Position numbers and translations under genes: made by a program. Under the pieces are notes generated by a model that was not told the origin of the DNA, made no database searches, and saw only the letters and a program-made list of their open reading frames with translations. A stretch of 64,000 nt of DNA, taken from contig JAGPXD010000001.1 of NCBI GenBank assembly GCA_020746995.1, positions 3,968,001-4,032,000 of the forward strand. Direction: 5' to 3'. Positions 11,126 through 23,212 of the stretch are shown here, piece by piece. The stretch's first letter is position 1, and the number at the start of each line of letters is the position of its first letter. Source of the stretch: Plectosphaerella cucumerina. Taxonomy: Eukaryota > Ascomycota > Sordariomycetes > Glomerellales > Plectosphaerellaceae.

Positions 11126-12248
11126 GCCGGCACCAAACAACAACAAGTGTGTCGTCCGTTTTGCCGGCGGCATGGGTGATCCCTGGAGGCCCGGCGCACT
11201 TTTGGGCGGCGACATGAAAGAACGGGCGCTTGGTTGTTTTCCCCAGCCGAGCAAGACAAGACAACACAACAACAACAAGGACAAGCCTTGGCCTACCCGG
11301 TCCTATGCAGTAGGCGGTGTCATATTCCCCGACGAGAACAAGAGGAAGAAGACTGACGCTTCTGCAGGTGTACATCTCCATCTGTCTTGTAGGCTTGCAG
11401 TTGGAAAGACAAGCAACCCATGGCAGAGAACGAAACGACACTGGACGACCTGACGCCCTGACGCTGCCACCTGCAGTGCATGACCCCGCCAGCCCTGTTC
11501 GTCATAGGGGCCGGGGAAGCCCAGGGCACCATTAGGCGGTCCCCTCAGCTCACTGACCACCTGCTGGGCTGCCCTGTGCACCCACCACCCCCGGACGCGA
11601 CATCATCTCACTCGACAGCCTCTGGCCCGTCTGCCCTTTCTATACTTCCTCACCCCCCCTCCGACTCATCGACAACTTCGTCGCGCATCCCGACGCGCTC
11701 CCTCCCCGCGGCCCCTTTTGCCATTTGCCCTCCCAAGGCAACTCGGCGAGGCAAAGCAGCGCCCGGACTTCACTTCTTTTCTCTTCTCTCCCTTCCTCCC
11801 ACCATCCCTTCTTTTCCTTTCCGCCCTCTGCTTCTCTTCGACGCGCCCTGTCGCTTCGGCCTCCTTCGGATCAAGTCCACCGGCCGCCTTGACGATCCCG
11901 CTGGGCACATGCACGGCGATCGCTTCCTTGACTCGCCCGTCATCTGTTCTGCCCTGTCTGCTGCGCTGCCTGCCGTGTGACTGCAACCATCTCGTCTGGT
12001 CGTGCAACCGGGACTTTTTTTTCATCTCCCTCCGAGTCCTGGCACTCTCGCGCGACCTGCTTCTCTCACCCACACGACACCAGACTGCTCCTGATTGTGA
12101 CGCTCTCCCGGACTTGGACGACCACCGTGAAGCCGCTTCCCCGACAGTGCCTCCCAGGCCAGGCCTAGGTTGAGCCGACCAGGCTCTCCCTTCCTCTGTA
12201 CATCACCTCACGTACACGACCACATTTGCGCCGCATCTTGCGACAGAA

Positions 12249-13367
12249 ATGTCGTCTCTCGAGGCCAAGATTGTCGTTCTCGGCGCCCAAGGCGTCGGGA
12301 AGACCAGTCTCGTCCAGCGATACTGCAAGGGTGCCTTCAACCCGGCACAGACCACATCCACCGTCGGCGCCAGCTTCTTGACCAAGCGCGTCGTCGACAG
12401 TGACACGGATACTACAGTCCGCCTCCAGATCTGGGACACCGGTAAGCTTACACTCGCCCCGAGCAGCGCCTTGACGACGAGGCTAACAAGATGGGCGTCC
12501 CCCTCTCCAGCCGGCCAAGAACGTTTCCGCTCCATCTCCCGACTCTACTACCGCGGCGCAAACGCCTGTATCCTCTGCTACTCCATAACCGACGCCCAGT
12601 CCTTTACTGAGATGGGTGTCTGGCTCAACGAACTCCGCCAGAATCTCCCCGGCGACGTCATCCTCCATGTTGTCGGTACAAAGGCCGACATGGTCGCTCG
12701 CGACCCCTCGAAACGCGAAGTGCCATTCGAACGTTGTATCGCCTACGTTGCCGAGAACCTCACTCCCGGCATGGGCTCCACGCCGCCCCCGACCGCTACC
12801 CCCTCAGGCATGCCTCACCTCGGCGCAACCAGCGAGGGTGGCAGGCACTTTGCCGGCGTCCACACATTAGGCGGAGGATACGGCAACTACAGCTCGGCTA
12901 TTCCCGCTGCGAGCGGCTCCCACGGCATCTCTGCCGCCGACGCTGCTCACCCGCGAAGCCCCTCGTCGAAGCGCAGCTCCGGTTTCTGGGGCCAGGAGGT
13001 GGGCTGGGACGCCTGCCACGAGATCAGCGCAGAGAGCGGCGAGGGTGTCGAGGAGGTCTTCCGAGTAGTCACCCGCAAGCTCGTCGAGCAGAACCGCAAG
13101 ATGCAGCAGGCCCTGCTGGTGGCAACGGCCACACCCGGCACCCCCGGCTACGAGACGGGGATGGACGGGGGTTACTTTGACGGCGTCAGCAACCTGTATG
13201 GCAACCCCCGAGGCAGCTTCAGGGTCGGACGTGACAGGAGAAGTTGGCTCTTCTCCCCGGCATTCTCGCCCGCCGTTACCGTCGACCAGGCTGGCGCCGG
13301 CGGAGGAGCTGGCAACACGCGCGAGGAAATGGACGGCACCGTTGGTCCGAGGAAGAAGTGCTGCTGA
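12249..13367 (+). CDS. Rab-family small GTPase with large G4-G5 insertion
   Basis: Exons 12249-12441 and 12511-13367 give 349 residues; the 69-nt intron has no in-frame stop, but removing it restores the WDTAGQERF switch-II motif (62-70). The P-loop is GAQGVGKTS (12-20), G4 is GTKAD (~119-123), and G5 is EISAES (~235). The C-terminus ends KKCC, the double-Cys geranylgeranylation site of Rab proteins. Rabs cycle between GTP and GDP forms and recruit tethers to membranes of the secretory or endocytic route. Between the end of strand 5 and G5 there is an extra ~80-residue Gly/Ser/Pro/His-rich stretch (~148-230). The tail before KKCC is also long. I cannot assign a subfamily. Confidence 0.92.
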   Translation: MSSLEAKIVVLGAQGVGKTSLVQRYCKGAFNPAQTTSTVGASFLTKRVVDSDTDTTVRLQIWDTGKLTLAPSSALTTRLTRWASPSPAGQERFRSISRLYYRGANACILCYSITDAQSFTEMGVWLNELRQNLPGDVILHVVGTKADMVARDPSKREVPFERCIAYVAENLTPGMGSTPPPTATPSGMPHLGATSEGGRHFAGVHTLGGGYGNYSSAIPAASGSHGISAADAAHPRSPSSKRSSGFWGQEVGWDACHEISAESGEGVEEVFRVVTRKLVEQNRKMQQALLVATATPGTPGYETGMDGGYFDGVSNLYGNPRGSFRVGRDRRSWLFSPAFSPAVTVDQAGAGGGAGNTREEMDGTVGPRKKCC

Positions 13368-14011
13368 GAGACACCTCTCGCCTCATCTACCTTCCTCCGA
13401 ACTGGCCCTCGCTGTTCGCATCTTCATGCGCGTTCGCATACTGATACCCCTGGCATCCTGGGATGCCCTCTTCGTCTTGCATCATCATGGTCGGTCCCTT
13501 GGCTTGGCTGTTTTAGCGTCGTCTTCCTCTACCGGCAGGCGGTGGCGTTGCGGCTTCACTTTTTGTTTGCTTCTCTTTGCATGGCCGGATTTGCCACTTG
13601 TCTTCCTCTCTTCGGATGCATGTCTTACACCACGGGTGCGGTCTGGGTCTGGCTGGGGATGGGCACATATCACTCTCGATGCTCTCCTATACGCATATTC
13701 CCTTCATTGTCTACTTGCTCTCACTGTATGTATCGCGGTTTGCTTTGCTTTGCGAAGGCGTTTCTGGAGAACTTCGTTTCTGGGTTTTGGCCTGGCATGG
13801 GCGCTGTGGCGGAAGAGCCTGGTGGTTGGTTGGCTGGCTGGCTCTTCCCTTCGGGGTCTCACCCCTTGGCATATATGTCTGGAACAGGACGGCGAGAAGC
13901 CGGCGGTCTTCTTGTCATTTTCTTCTAATGAACGCTATCAAAGCATCTTGCGTGACATGGCATCGCGATACAGCTCTTCAAAACTTGTGCCCGCTTCTCA
14001 TGCGTGATAGA
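13368..14011. other. Convergent 3' flanks
   Basis: The region separates the convergent 3' ends of the Rab gene and SLH1. It probably contains both untranslated regions; no gene is supportable. Confidence 0.65.
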
Positions 14012-17000
14012 TCACTTGGATGAGCTTCCTCCCACTTCAGGGCCTGCCTTGCCCTTGCCCTTGTCAATGTCGTCGTCCACTGTGGGCGGCACCGGGATGT
14101 CCACCCCCTTGACGTGGTACTGCAGGTTGATGTACGCATCGCTCACAACGAAGATGTCCACCTTGCGGCCCTGCGCCGACTCGGGGAGCTTGAGGTTGGC
14201 TCGCGCTGTGGGCCTGGAGCCGATGTCGATGGTGCGCGGCTTAGCCCCCTCCGGCTGGCTCCTGTGCTTGCCCGGCACCGACCAGCCGAGCCTCTTGATG
14301 GCCAGGACGTCATCGGCAGCTGTGTCAGCAACGACGACAAACCAGCCTTCGGTCTGGGGCTTGGGGAACCTGGGGGCGTAGATTCGCGCCTCGCGCTCCG
14401 TAACGGGGTTGAGGCGCCGAAGCTCAACGGCGACTGCGCCGGCCGTGGCCTCGGGGACTGTGACCTTGACGTTGGGGAGGGCGGCAACGGCCTTTGCAAA
14501 GCGCGGCTGCTGCGAAGCGGGAACCCCGAGGTCCTTCCCGAGCTGGGCGAGCTTCTGGGCGGGGAGGGCGGTGATGCTCGTAAGAGCGGCGTCGCGGGGG
14601 GCAGCTGGGGCCTTTGATGAGGCGGGCACCTCGGCGACGCCGGGGAAGATGAGGCAGGGAGCGTCGGTGGGCCAACGGGCCGACTTGACGCACTGCAGGA
14701 GGGTGATCATCTGCATGCACGAGGAGAGGTGGCCGAGCTCAGCGAGGACGTCGATGGAGGCCTGAATGATACGGATGGCCTGGTCGAGGACCGACGTCTG
14801 ATCGCCGACGTAATCGGAGATGGGGAGGGTGACGCGCGAAAAGTGCGCCTGCAGCAGGAGGAAGGCCTTGACGTGGGGATCCCACATGGGCAGGCCGAAG
14901 CTCGTTGCGGGGAGGGGGAGGTTACGCGAGAGCTCGGCATTGATGAGATCCTCGTTGTGGCGGACGGGGAGCTCGTCGTACTCCGTGGCGCGGGACATGA
15001 GAGCAAGCACGTCGAGGAAGCTGGCTCCGGCGGCGGCATGCTTGGCCAGGTGGCGGATGGTCAAGTGCGAGAGGTAGTAGTAGGACATGATTCGGCCAAG
15101 GGGCGTGGGGTCGACGTCGCCATTGGGATAGACCTCGACACATTTCGACTTTGCCAGCTCGGCGAGGGAGGCGTCGACCATGTCGATCATGAAGTCGTTG
15201 GCGAGGCGCTGGGCGGCCGTGCTGTTGTGGTCCTCAGCCGAGATCTCGAGCCCGTAGAACGACGGGTTCTTGTGTAGGCGGCGGAAGAAGAAGGTCCACG
15301 TCAGGTAGTCCAGGGCGTCCTGCTTGGTGACGATGGTCTCAGCCGACACCTCGGCGCACAGATGGTTGTCGAGAACTGTGTGGAGGGATGACTCGACGGG
15401 GAAGCCTGTGTGCAGGAAGTGTTTGTAAAAGTCCTTCTTAGCGTCCTGGGTGAAGATGCGCGCGACGCCCGAGTTGTCGAACTGCGGCCGGCCTGCGCGG
15501 CCCAGCATCTGCAAGACGTCGGTCAGGTCCATGTCCTTGTAGCCCTCGATCTTTGCGTCGTAGAACTGGGTGCCCTTGACGACGACGAGGTGCGCGGGCA
15601 GGTTGACGCCCCAGGCGAGGGTGCTCGTCGCGACCAGGATCTGGATCTTGTTGTTAAGGAAGAGCTCCTCGGCCAACTGGCGGTCCGACTCGACAAGACC
15701 AGCGTGGTGTAGGCCGATACCGAAACTGATGGCCTCTTTGAGCGCATCGTCCTTGACCCTGGAGAGGTTGAGCTGGAGATCCTCCTCTTCCATGTGGAGG
15801 AAACGGCGCGGGTTGTCCTCCATGCCGCAGAAGTTGATCAGGTCCTTTGCCGTGAGGCGCGTCTGCCTACGGGACGGCACGAAGACGATGACGGGCTTGT
15901 CGGGGCTGTGCGTCTTGACGGCGAGGAACGTGGGCCGGTTCATCGACTGCATCAGCGGGCAGAAGCCCCTGGTCTCGGGGAAGCCGTCGATGTACAGCTC
16001 CAGAGGGACAGGGCGCACCGAGTGGCGGAAGTTGAAGAGGCCCTCCTTGACGCCCAGCCAGTTGCCGAGGTCACTGGCGTTGGCACAGGCAGTCGACATG
16101 CCGAGGAGACGCACCGAGTTCTTGGTAGACGCCGCAATGTAGTTCATGCGGGAGACGATGATCTCCAAGATGGGACCACGGTCGCCTGCGAGGAGGTGAA
16201 TCTCGTCGATGATAACGAGACTAACCTGCCGAACGTAACCTCTCGTCTGCCAGCTACGGGAGATACCATCCCACTTTTCGGGCGTGGTGATGATGACATC
16301 GGCGTCCTTGATGGTCCTGGTATCGGGGGTGTTGTCACCTTGGAAAGCTGGTCAGTGGGCTGTTCAAACATCTGAGAGGGACGGTGTTCTTACCGGTCAA
16401 CTCGACCAACTTCAGGCCGAGAGGCTTCGCAAGCCGGGCGCCCCAGTCCTTGACCCGCTCGCGCACAAGAGCCTTCATGGGCGCAATGTACACCACCTTG
16501 GAGCCTGGCCGCTCCTTGAAGGCCCACCACATGGCAAGCTCCGCGGCCACCGTCTTGCCACTGCCCGTCGGGGATCCGAGGAGGACGTTGGCAGGTGTGT
16601 TATACAGAGTGTGAAAGATCTGTGTCTGCATTGGGTTGAAGAACTGGAAGCGCTGGGCGTAGATCTCCTCAAGGGCCGGGTTCTTGAGGGCCGAGATGGA
16701 CAGCGGCTGCAGGTTCAGCAGGTCTGTGTAGAAACTCTCCGTGTCGGGCCGGATCAGGTGTTGGAAGGAGACGGGCGTGACCGTCTCAGCACCCAGCCAC
16801 CTGTCCGAGACGGCACGCACGTAGATCTGCGTAGGCAGGGGATCGGAGAGAGGGATGGTGAAGTTGAGCTCGTGGTCATCGTGCAGCTTCCTGCGGTTCA
16901 GGATGAAGAACTCGTGGTGGTAGATCTCGGACGTCTCCGAGTTCTCGACCCAGATGTAATAAGACTCGGAGGTGCCGTGAACATGATCGTTCCACCGGAA

Positions 17001-20000
17001 GTCGGGGGTGATGTAGAGCCTGATGCGCAGGACGTCACGATTCAGAGGGGCAATCTCGGCCTCGACGCTGACGGTGGGGAAGTTTGTGAGTAGGTGCGCA
17101 ATCTTCTTGCCAGCGCTCTGGTTGTGCACGAGGCTGCCAATCTCAGCCCCCTCCATGTCGCGCATCGACTCAACGCTCAGGTTTTCTTTAGAGTCCAGCT
17201 GGTTGAGAACCGGCTTGGGCAGGTCGAACTGGTGGAGAGGGTGCTGGTATGGCCAAATCCTCTTCTCAATGGACTTTGCCAGCGTGAGGAGCACGAGGCA
17301 CTGGTGACCCCAGCGGCGGTTGAGGGCGATCATGAACAGGGCCCTACAAATACGGCCCGACTGCTGGGCGACGTAGTTGAGGTCGTTGCCGAGAGCAAAG
17401 TCCTCGGGCTGGGCCCTCGAGATGTACGCCTGCAGCAGGATGTTGGTCTTGGCCTGGGGCGTGTCGATGCCGCCGTCCACGGCGCAGGGCACGACATTCT
17501 CCCTGAAGTGCGAGAGCTCCTTGGCCTCGCTGTCGCGGGACTGGATGTTGTCAAACTCGCCGCTCATGCTCATCATCTTCAGAATGTCCGCCTCAGTCGC
17601 CATGGGCTGCATCATGGTGTTGAAGATCTGGATGCTGCCGTGCAGAATGTAGAACTGGCTGGCAATGCGACCAATATCCTTGCTGCGCAGCTCTTCGGTG
17701 ACCTCGTTGAAGATGATCATCTGGCTCTGCTGCAGCGTCCTGGCCGCCTGGATGGCAAGCTGTCTTCGCCTCTGCACCAGAGTCGGGTCGTCTCGAATCT
17801 CGGCCCATTCGATGCCGTATGTCATGGGACTCCTCTGCATTCGGACGAACAGGTACGAGTAGCCGATCCACTGCACGGCCTCGGGTATGGACGTGACCGT
17901 GCCGAGTGCGATCTCGGCATTCAGGTTATCAACGAGCTTTGTTGAGAACTTTGACTCGATGGGCTGCTGCTCTGTGACCGCCGCCAGGTAGTGCGACAGC
18001 TTGTCCTGGGTGGTACAGATCATGCCGATACCAACGTCCTCGAACTGAGGACGACCGGCGCGACCGAAAATCTGCAGGACGTCAAGGATGCCGAGGTCCA
18101 CAAACTTACCCTCCTGGGCGCTGTAGACCTGCGTGCCCTTGATGACGACAGCGGCGGCCGGCAAGTTGACACCCCAGGCAAGGGTTGCGGTACAGCAGAG
18201 CACCTTAATGACGCCCTCGCTGAAGAGACGCTCCATCAGGTTCCTGTCGGAGCGGGCCATGCCGGCGTGGTGGACGCCAAGGCCCTTAGGGATCAACTCG
18301 CGGAGGTCTTTGGCCCTAGACGAGCGCATGTCGTGCATGGCGCTGTCGTACTTTGGGTGTCCGCTCGGATCGAAGAGGTCAAGACAAAACTGCTTGGTGG
18401 CCTTCTCGTACAGCATCTTTGCTGTGAGCATGGTGTCCCTCCTCGAGTGGACGAAGACCATGACCTGATGATCCTGCTCCAGCATGTCCTTGACCTTTTC
18501 AAAGGCCACATCGTCTAGGTTGTCCTTGGACTGCCTCGAGCCGGCCTTGCCCTTGACACCGATGAAGTGCTGCGCCAAGGGGACGGGACGGAAGGACTGA
18601 TCAAAGTAGAACAGGCCCATGTAGCGATTCACCTTGAGGAAGTCGGCCACGTCGATGAAGTTGGGGAGGGTGGCGCTGAGACCGACGATGCGGATAAGCG
18701 ATTGGGTGCTCTCGACCTGACGCTCAGTACGGGCGACGAGAGACTCAAGGACGGCGCCGCGCTCGTCGTGAAGCATGTGGACCTCATCAATGATGAGGAG
18801 TCTGACCTTTTGCACGAGCTCGGTGTCGCCGGTTCCCTTTCTCGTGACGACGTCCCACTTCTCGGGGGTCGTGACGATGATCTGGGTCTGGACAATCTCC
18901 GTCTTTGTAAGGTGCATATCGCCGGTGTACTCGCGGCACTTGATGCCTAGCCACGCGAGCCTCTTGCCCAGCTTCTCCGTGACTTCGGCAGCAAGTGCCT
19001 TCATAGGGGCGACGTAGACGATCTTAAAGTCTGCCAAGTTGACGCCGAACTCGGTGGCAGCCGTATCCTCGATAGGGTTGGGAGTGCAGTACTGGCCGAT
19101 GGTCTGCAGGATTGTGAGCATGGCGGCATCAGTTTTACCCTACTACTGTATCAGCTTGACATCTTTCTGTAATCTAGGAAGAGGGTCCAGCCTACCGCAC
19201 CGGTGGGTGCGCAGATGAGCATGTTCTCGTTCGTCCTGTACGCAACAGGATATACGAGACTCTGCATCCGGTTGAGCGTCTTGTACCCCTTGAAGGTGTT
19301 GCGGCACAATCCGTCCATCTCGGTGATCTTGACAAGTTTCTGGCCAGGCAAGAGATTTCCCTTTTTGCTGGCAGGGATGGCGTACTCCTCGTACTTGTCA
19401 AAGAGGAGACGCTTGTGTCCGTCGGGCAGTGCATACTTCTTTCCGGTGGAGCTGATGCTGTTGCCGGCGTTGTAGGCACGGTAGACATGAGGGTACTGAG
19501 TTTCCCTCGTGAAGCTGGGGGCCAGAGCGGCATTCTTGTGCTCGTAGTCCTTGCGACGCAGCTCCTCGTCTCTCTCGGCTTTGGTCAGAACCCTTCTGGC
19601 ATTGGACGGAGCTGGCTGGGTCTCAGAGGTCACTGCAGTGACAATCTCGTCTCGGTGGGCCAGCAGCTCAATGATGAGCTCAAAGTCGTCGAAGCCCACA
19701 AGATCGGCCAGCTGGGACTGGAGCTCATCCTGACCGCCGTCGGAGGACAGGACGCCGAGGATCTGGCTCTGAAATGCGTCACTAGACAGGCCGCTCTTCT
19801 CGGCCACAGCAGCGCATCTGCTGGCCAGCCATGCAGAATCGTACGGGATGCCGTCGCCGGCAGTATCATGGAACTCATCGATCTGATCGCTGCTGTAGTC
19901 GTCATCGTCGTCGGAAATGAAGTCCCACACGTCCTGGCCCCCGTTGCCGGATGAGTAGCCTTCATAGGCGTCATCAAAATCCAGCTCGGAAGGCGTATTC

Positions 20001-20095
20001 TGGGCCGGAAGCTTGAGGCTGGCAACTGCAGCCTTCATCGCTTCGAATTGGGCCCGCCACTGCGCCTCGGCGGCATCGATGCCGTTTGATGACAT
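14012..20095 (-). CDS. SLH1: Slh1/ASCC3-type double-cassette RNA helicase
   Basis: Minus-strand exons 19196-20095, 16394-19139 and 14012-16338 give 1990 residues, close to yeast Slh1 and human ASCC3. An acidic N-terminal extension leads to the first Ski2-like cassette: APTGAGKT (Walker A, split by intron 1), IDEVHMLHDERG (DExH), and a Sec63 domain. The second cassette follows: GSPTGSGKT, IDEIHLLAGDRG, and a second Sec63 domain. Both cassettes keep GRAGRPQF motif VI. In yeast this helicase is the motor of the RQT complex that splits collided ribosomes. The paralogue Brr2 is the main alternative, but the N-terminus lacks the Brr2 plug/PWI region and the length is shorter. Introns are 56 and 55 nt, with standard borders. 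Confidence 0.94.
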
Positions 20096-21088
20096 GGTGG
20101 GTGGTGGCGAGTGGAAATGCTGATGTCGGCGTGTTTGTGTGCGTGTGTGGTGGGACGCGCTGACTCGGAAGTTGGTAGGATTTGCAATGGTAAGATGAAA
20201 TCAGCCCTGGATAAAAAGAACTGATGTCAATTTGCCTGTCGATATGTACTCGTCTGGACGTGGTTGGACCTTTGCAGGTCGGTTGATGTAGTCACTCGGT
20301 GAGGAGTTGACCTGCAGATTAGTCATAGTGAGCACCAGTTGCAAGCTCCACTGCTAATGCCGCTAGCGCTCCGTTTGGCTGTGAGACCCCGATGGCGAGA
20401 ACTTCACTTGGAGCTGACCAGGCAAACTCGCACTACGACCTACCCCTTTCCCAGCTTCTATGCAAGATGATGTTGATGAATCATAAGGCTTGGCACTGTG
20501 GTTCTATTTGAAGTAATAGCCCGACCAAGCACGCCGAACGAAATCTGCCACAAGCAGACAGCCCGTACACCGCCTCGAGGAGGGAGGCTTCCTTGCTCGC
20601 ATATAACAAGGCATTTTCATAGTCAAAGTCAGTAGAGAAGTTTCACAGGCAAGATGGGATATAGGCCTCATGTTCTAATGGGTATATTTTCTGGCCAGCT
20701 CGGAGCAGGGCTTGATGCCTCCCGTCCTCCCGCCTCCTTTAAACCGCAAGCCTAGAGCCCCCCTCCACATCCATCGGGGCCAGCAATGTCGGCCTCCGCC
20801 TGCCTGAATGGTATCTTTTCGCGACTGTCGACCGTCAAGGCCATATGCAGTGGTGATGATGGAGAAAAAAAAACAAATGAACACCGTGGGTCAGAATGGA
20901 GAAGAAGAGCAACCCAGAAGTAGAAACACCCGAGTCGCAGACTCTCGCTATCCAATGCCAGAAACCCGGGTTGTCATAAAGTCGTATACAAAGGAAAATT
21001 GAGACGGTTGAGAGGCAAAGGCGCAGACAAAGGTCGGTCCGGTCGTCGCCCTCAGGAATATTTGATACGATCGGCGGATCGTCACGGC
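20096..21088. other. Intergenic region, 1 kb
   Basis: Upstream of SLH1 and downstream of the 707-residue disordered-protein gene. Locally more AT-rich than the genes around it. I see no coding sequence, tRNA or repeat. Confidence 0.6.
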
Positions 21089-23212
21089 CTATGCCCCTTC
21101 GACCACAATCCTTTCGCTCTTCCGGTGTTGCGCCAGTGGCGATCCGACGAATGGCTCAGGCGGCGTGATGAGGGTCGGAGTCGACGACGGAATGGCCGCC
21201 AGTTTGCCGCTGCCCGGGCCCGAGCCCGCGGTCGCGCTCGTGCCCGTGCTAGAGGGAGGGTTGGGGCTCAGGCCGGCCGGGCTCGCTGCCGGCCGGTCGT
21301 TCCGCGGAACCTTGATGCGACGAACCCCCGCACCACCGCCGCCACCGATGTTCTTCCGCAGCATGTCCCGTTGCTGTTGCGAGATGCTGATCTGGCGCGC
21401 GATGGAGATCTCTACCGCCGCGTTCAGTTGCGCCTCGTCAAATGCGTCCTCTGAAGTCTTCTTGACATGACGCTGGGCTGTGTTGACTGCCGCCGGGGTA
21501 GCCGCTGATGCGGCACGCGATGAGCCGCCGCTCGAGGACTGTGTCTGCGCTGCGAGGCCCATGCCCGCATTCCGGGAGCCCTGGTTGCCCGTCGAGCTCG
21601 ATGACGGCGAGACCATCTCCCACTTGGGCTCATAGATGGTAGGTCGCAGCTGCTCCTTGATGTGGTAGTCGGAGCTTTCCTCCTCCGTAGGTGAGTCGAG
21701 GATGAGACTTGACTGGTCGGGGGTGAACATGGACTCCTTAGAAGCGTTCCTCTCCTGGCGCCGTTGGCCGGCCTCTTGGTATGCTTGTGCGGTCAAGTCA
21801 TCCTGAGAGCCGCCGTACACTCTCGCGACGGAGCTGACCTGCAATCTCGTCTGGCGGTTTCGGTCTTGTCCGCCGTCCCGCGGGTTGGACGGCAGGCCGG
21901 CCGGCACTGTGGCAGATCGTGTACGCGGAGACATCGGTATCGGAGACGGGGCCGTGGGTGGCGGCGTAGGGAACATGGATAATGACGGCGATCGCGAGTG
22001 CATCGGCGACGTGGCCCTACGGGGCCTGCTTGGGTCCCTCTTATCCTGCTCCGAGACGATCCGGTCGTTGATCGTCCGCAGCCGCTCCAACGTGGCCTGC
22101 CGCCGGGCCAGGAGAGATGACGAGGAACCGTTGGACTGGAGCAGACCGCCGAACATGACGCTGTACCGCTCCATGGTGATGTCTGGAATCTCAACGTCGA
22201 GGAGGGGGCCCTGTGTCTTCCCGGTGCCGGCAGAGGGAGTGTCGCTGGGCTTTTGCGTCGAGCGGCCCGCCGCACTCGGCCTGGAGGATGAGGGGGCGGA
22301 CATGTTGGCGTCTGCCGGGGTGCGGATGCTGGGCACCGTATCGGAGCGGATGATGATAGGCTTATGCTTCGGCGCATGGCGCTCGGTGTTGCTCCGGTCT
22401 AGACCACTGCTCTGCGAGGGTAGGGTCACGAGAGGGTTCTGCGGTGCCGGGGCGGGCTCGGGTTTCGACCTCTTGCTCTTTGATCGGCCAAAGAGCTTCC
22501 ACCGCGTCGACTTTGACCGCTGCGGTGCCGGCTGAGCAGCAGGTTCAGGTAAGGGGAAGACCTCCGGGGCTGCTGTCGATGACGAGGCGACGCCGATGGC
22601 CATGCCGACGCCGGCGTGTGAGGGCCAGTCGCTCCCGTAAGGGCGCATGGGCGGGTGAGTCGGGCTGCCTATGGCCATACCAATGGTGATGATGCCGTTG
22701 TTGTCGGCGATGGATTCGGGGGTCTGGGTGCGTACGGGTATCGTGCGTGCAGGTGATACATCCCGGCCGTTGTCCGAGGGCGATGGCGGCTTGCCGCGGA
22801 TGGGGATGTGGTATGATTTGTAGGCGCCTCTTGAAGAGCCTCGCGACATGAGGGACAGGTCGTCCTTGGACTTGCGCTTGTCGAAGTCGTTGAAACTGGC
22901 GGCGGCCGAGGGTCTGTTTGGTCCAGGTCCGGAACTCGTCCGCGGTCTGTCTTGCATCGTGGATGCCGGGGAGGGGGGAGGATAAAGGGGCGAGGAGGGG
23001 TGGAGGTGAGATCCGCCTGCGCTTCCGGGGAGGCCGAGGCTCGAGGCAGCTGGCGAGGGCATCCCTCCGTTATGAAAGCCGGGCTGATCCTGCTTGAACG
23101 ACTGGCGACTTGACACAAGGCGGCGGTCGTCCAGGGAAGGGGAGTCGGGGCCGTGCACCGAAGCCGGCGCCCCCTTCTTCACAGATCTGGAACGATTGAC
23201 GAACTTGAACAT
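21089..23212 (-). CDS. Large disordered fungal protein of unknown function
   Basis: A single frame of 707 residues beginning MFKFVNRSRSVKKG. Most of the chain is Ser/Pro/Arg-rich low complexity, typical of disordered, phosphorylated regulatory proteins. More ordered-looking segments are LLDVEIPDITMERYSVMFG and a following helix with ARRQATLERLRTINDRIV (about 337-380), YHIKEQLRPTIYEPKWEMV (about 525), and a C-terminal helix AVEISIARQISISQQQRDML (about 605) that ends in a basic stretch. These islands probably mediate binding. I do not recognise the family. The basic N-terminus and C-terminal RRIKVPRN-type stretch could favour membrane or nucleic-acid contact. The codon pattern is consistent over the full length, supporting a real gene. 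Confidence 0.85.
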   Translation of the reverse strand: MFKFVNRSRSVKKGAPASVHGPDSPSLDDRRLVSSRQSFKQDQPGFHNGGMPSPAASSLGLPGSAGGSHLHPSSPLYPPPSPASTMQDRPRTSSGPGPNRPSAAASFNDFDKRKSKDDLSLMSRGSSRGAYKSYHIPIRGKPPSPSDNGRDVSPARTIPVRTQTPESIADNNGIITIGMAIGSPTHPPMRPYGSDWPSHAGVGMAIGVASSSTAAPEVFPLPEPAAQPAPQRSKSTRWKLFGRSKSKRSKPEPAPAPQNPLVTLPSQSSGLDRSNTERHAPKHKPIIIRSDTVPSIRTPADANMSAPSSSRPSAAGRSTQKPSDTPSAGTGKTQGPLLDVEIPDITMERYSVMFGGLLQSNGSSSSLLARRQATLERLRTINDRIVSEQDKRDPSRPRRATSPMHSRSPSLSMFPTPPPTAPSPIPMSPRTRSATVPAGLPSNPRDGGQDRNRQTRLQVSSVARVYGGSQDDLTAQAYQEAGQRRQERNASKESMFTPDQSSLILDSPTEEESSDYHIKEQLRPTIYEPKWEMVSPSSSSTGNQGSRNAGMGLAAQTQSSSGGSSRAASAATPAAVNTAQRHVKKTSEDAFDEAQLNAAVEISIARQISISQQQRDMLRKNIGGGGGAGVRRIKVPRNDRPAASPAGLSPNPPSSTGTSATAGSGPGSGKLAAIPSSTPTLITPPEPFVGSPLAQHRKSERIVVEGA

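Larger units (their letters stand above)
10030..12248. other. Intergenic region, 2.2 kb, with CCTGC repeats and pyrimidine-rich leader
   Basis: This lies between the divergent Gal80-like and Rab genes. A short CCTGC pentanucleotide array sits near 11096-11125. From about 11580 to 12240 the plus strand is strongly C/T-rich (for example around 11775-11850), typical of the promoter and leader of a highly expressed fungal gene. Several open frames exceed 100 codons but overlap one another in different frames and show no domain, so I call none. Confidence 0.6.

Noticed and set aside
10764..11453. Open frame of 229 codons upstream of the Rab gene
   Set aside because: Low-complexity Pro/Ala/Arg composition, covers the CCTGC repeat, and overlaps several other frames on both strands.
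12442..12510. Reading the Rab intron as coding
   Set aside because: It lacks a stop and has a length divisible by three, but retains gtaagc...ctccag borders and would interrupt WDTAGQERF, an invariant motif.
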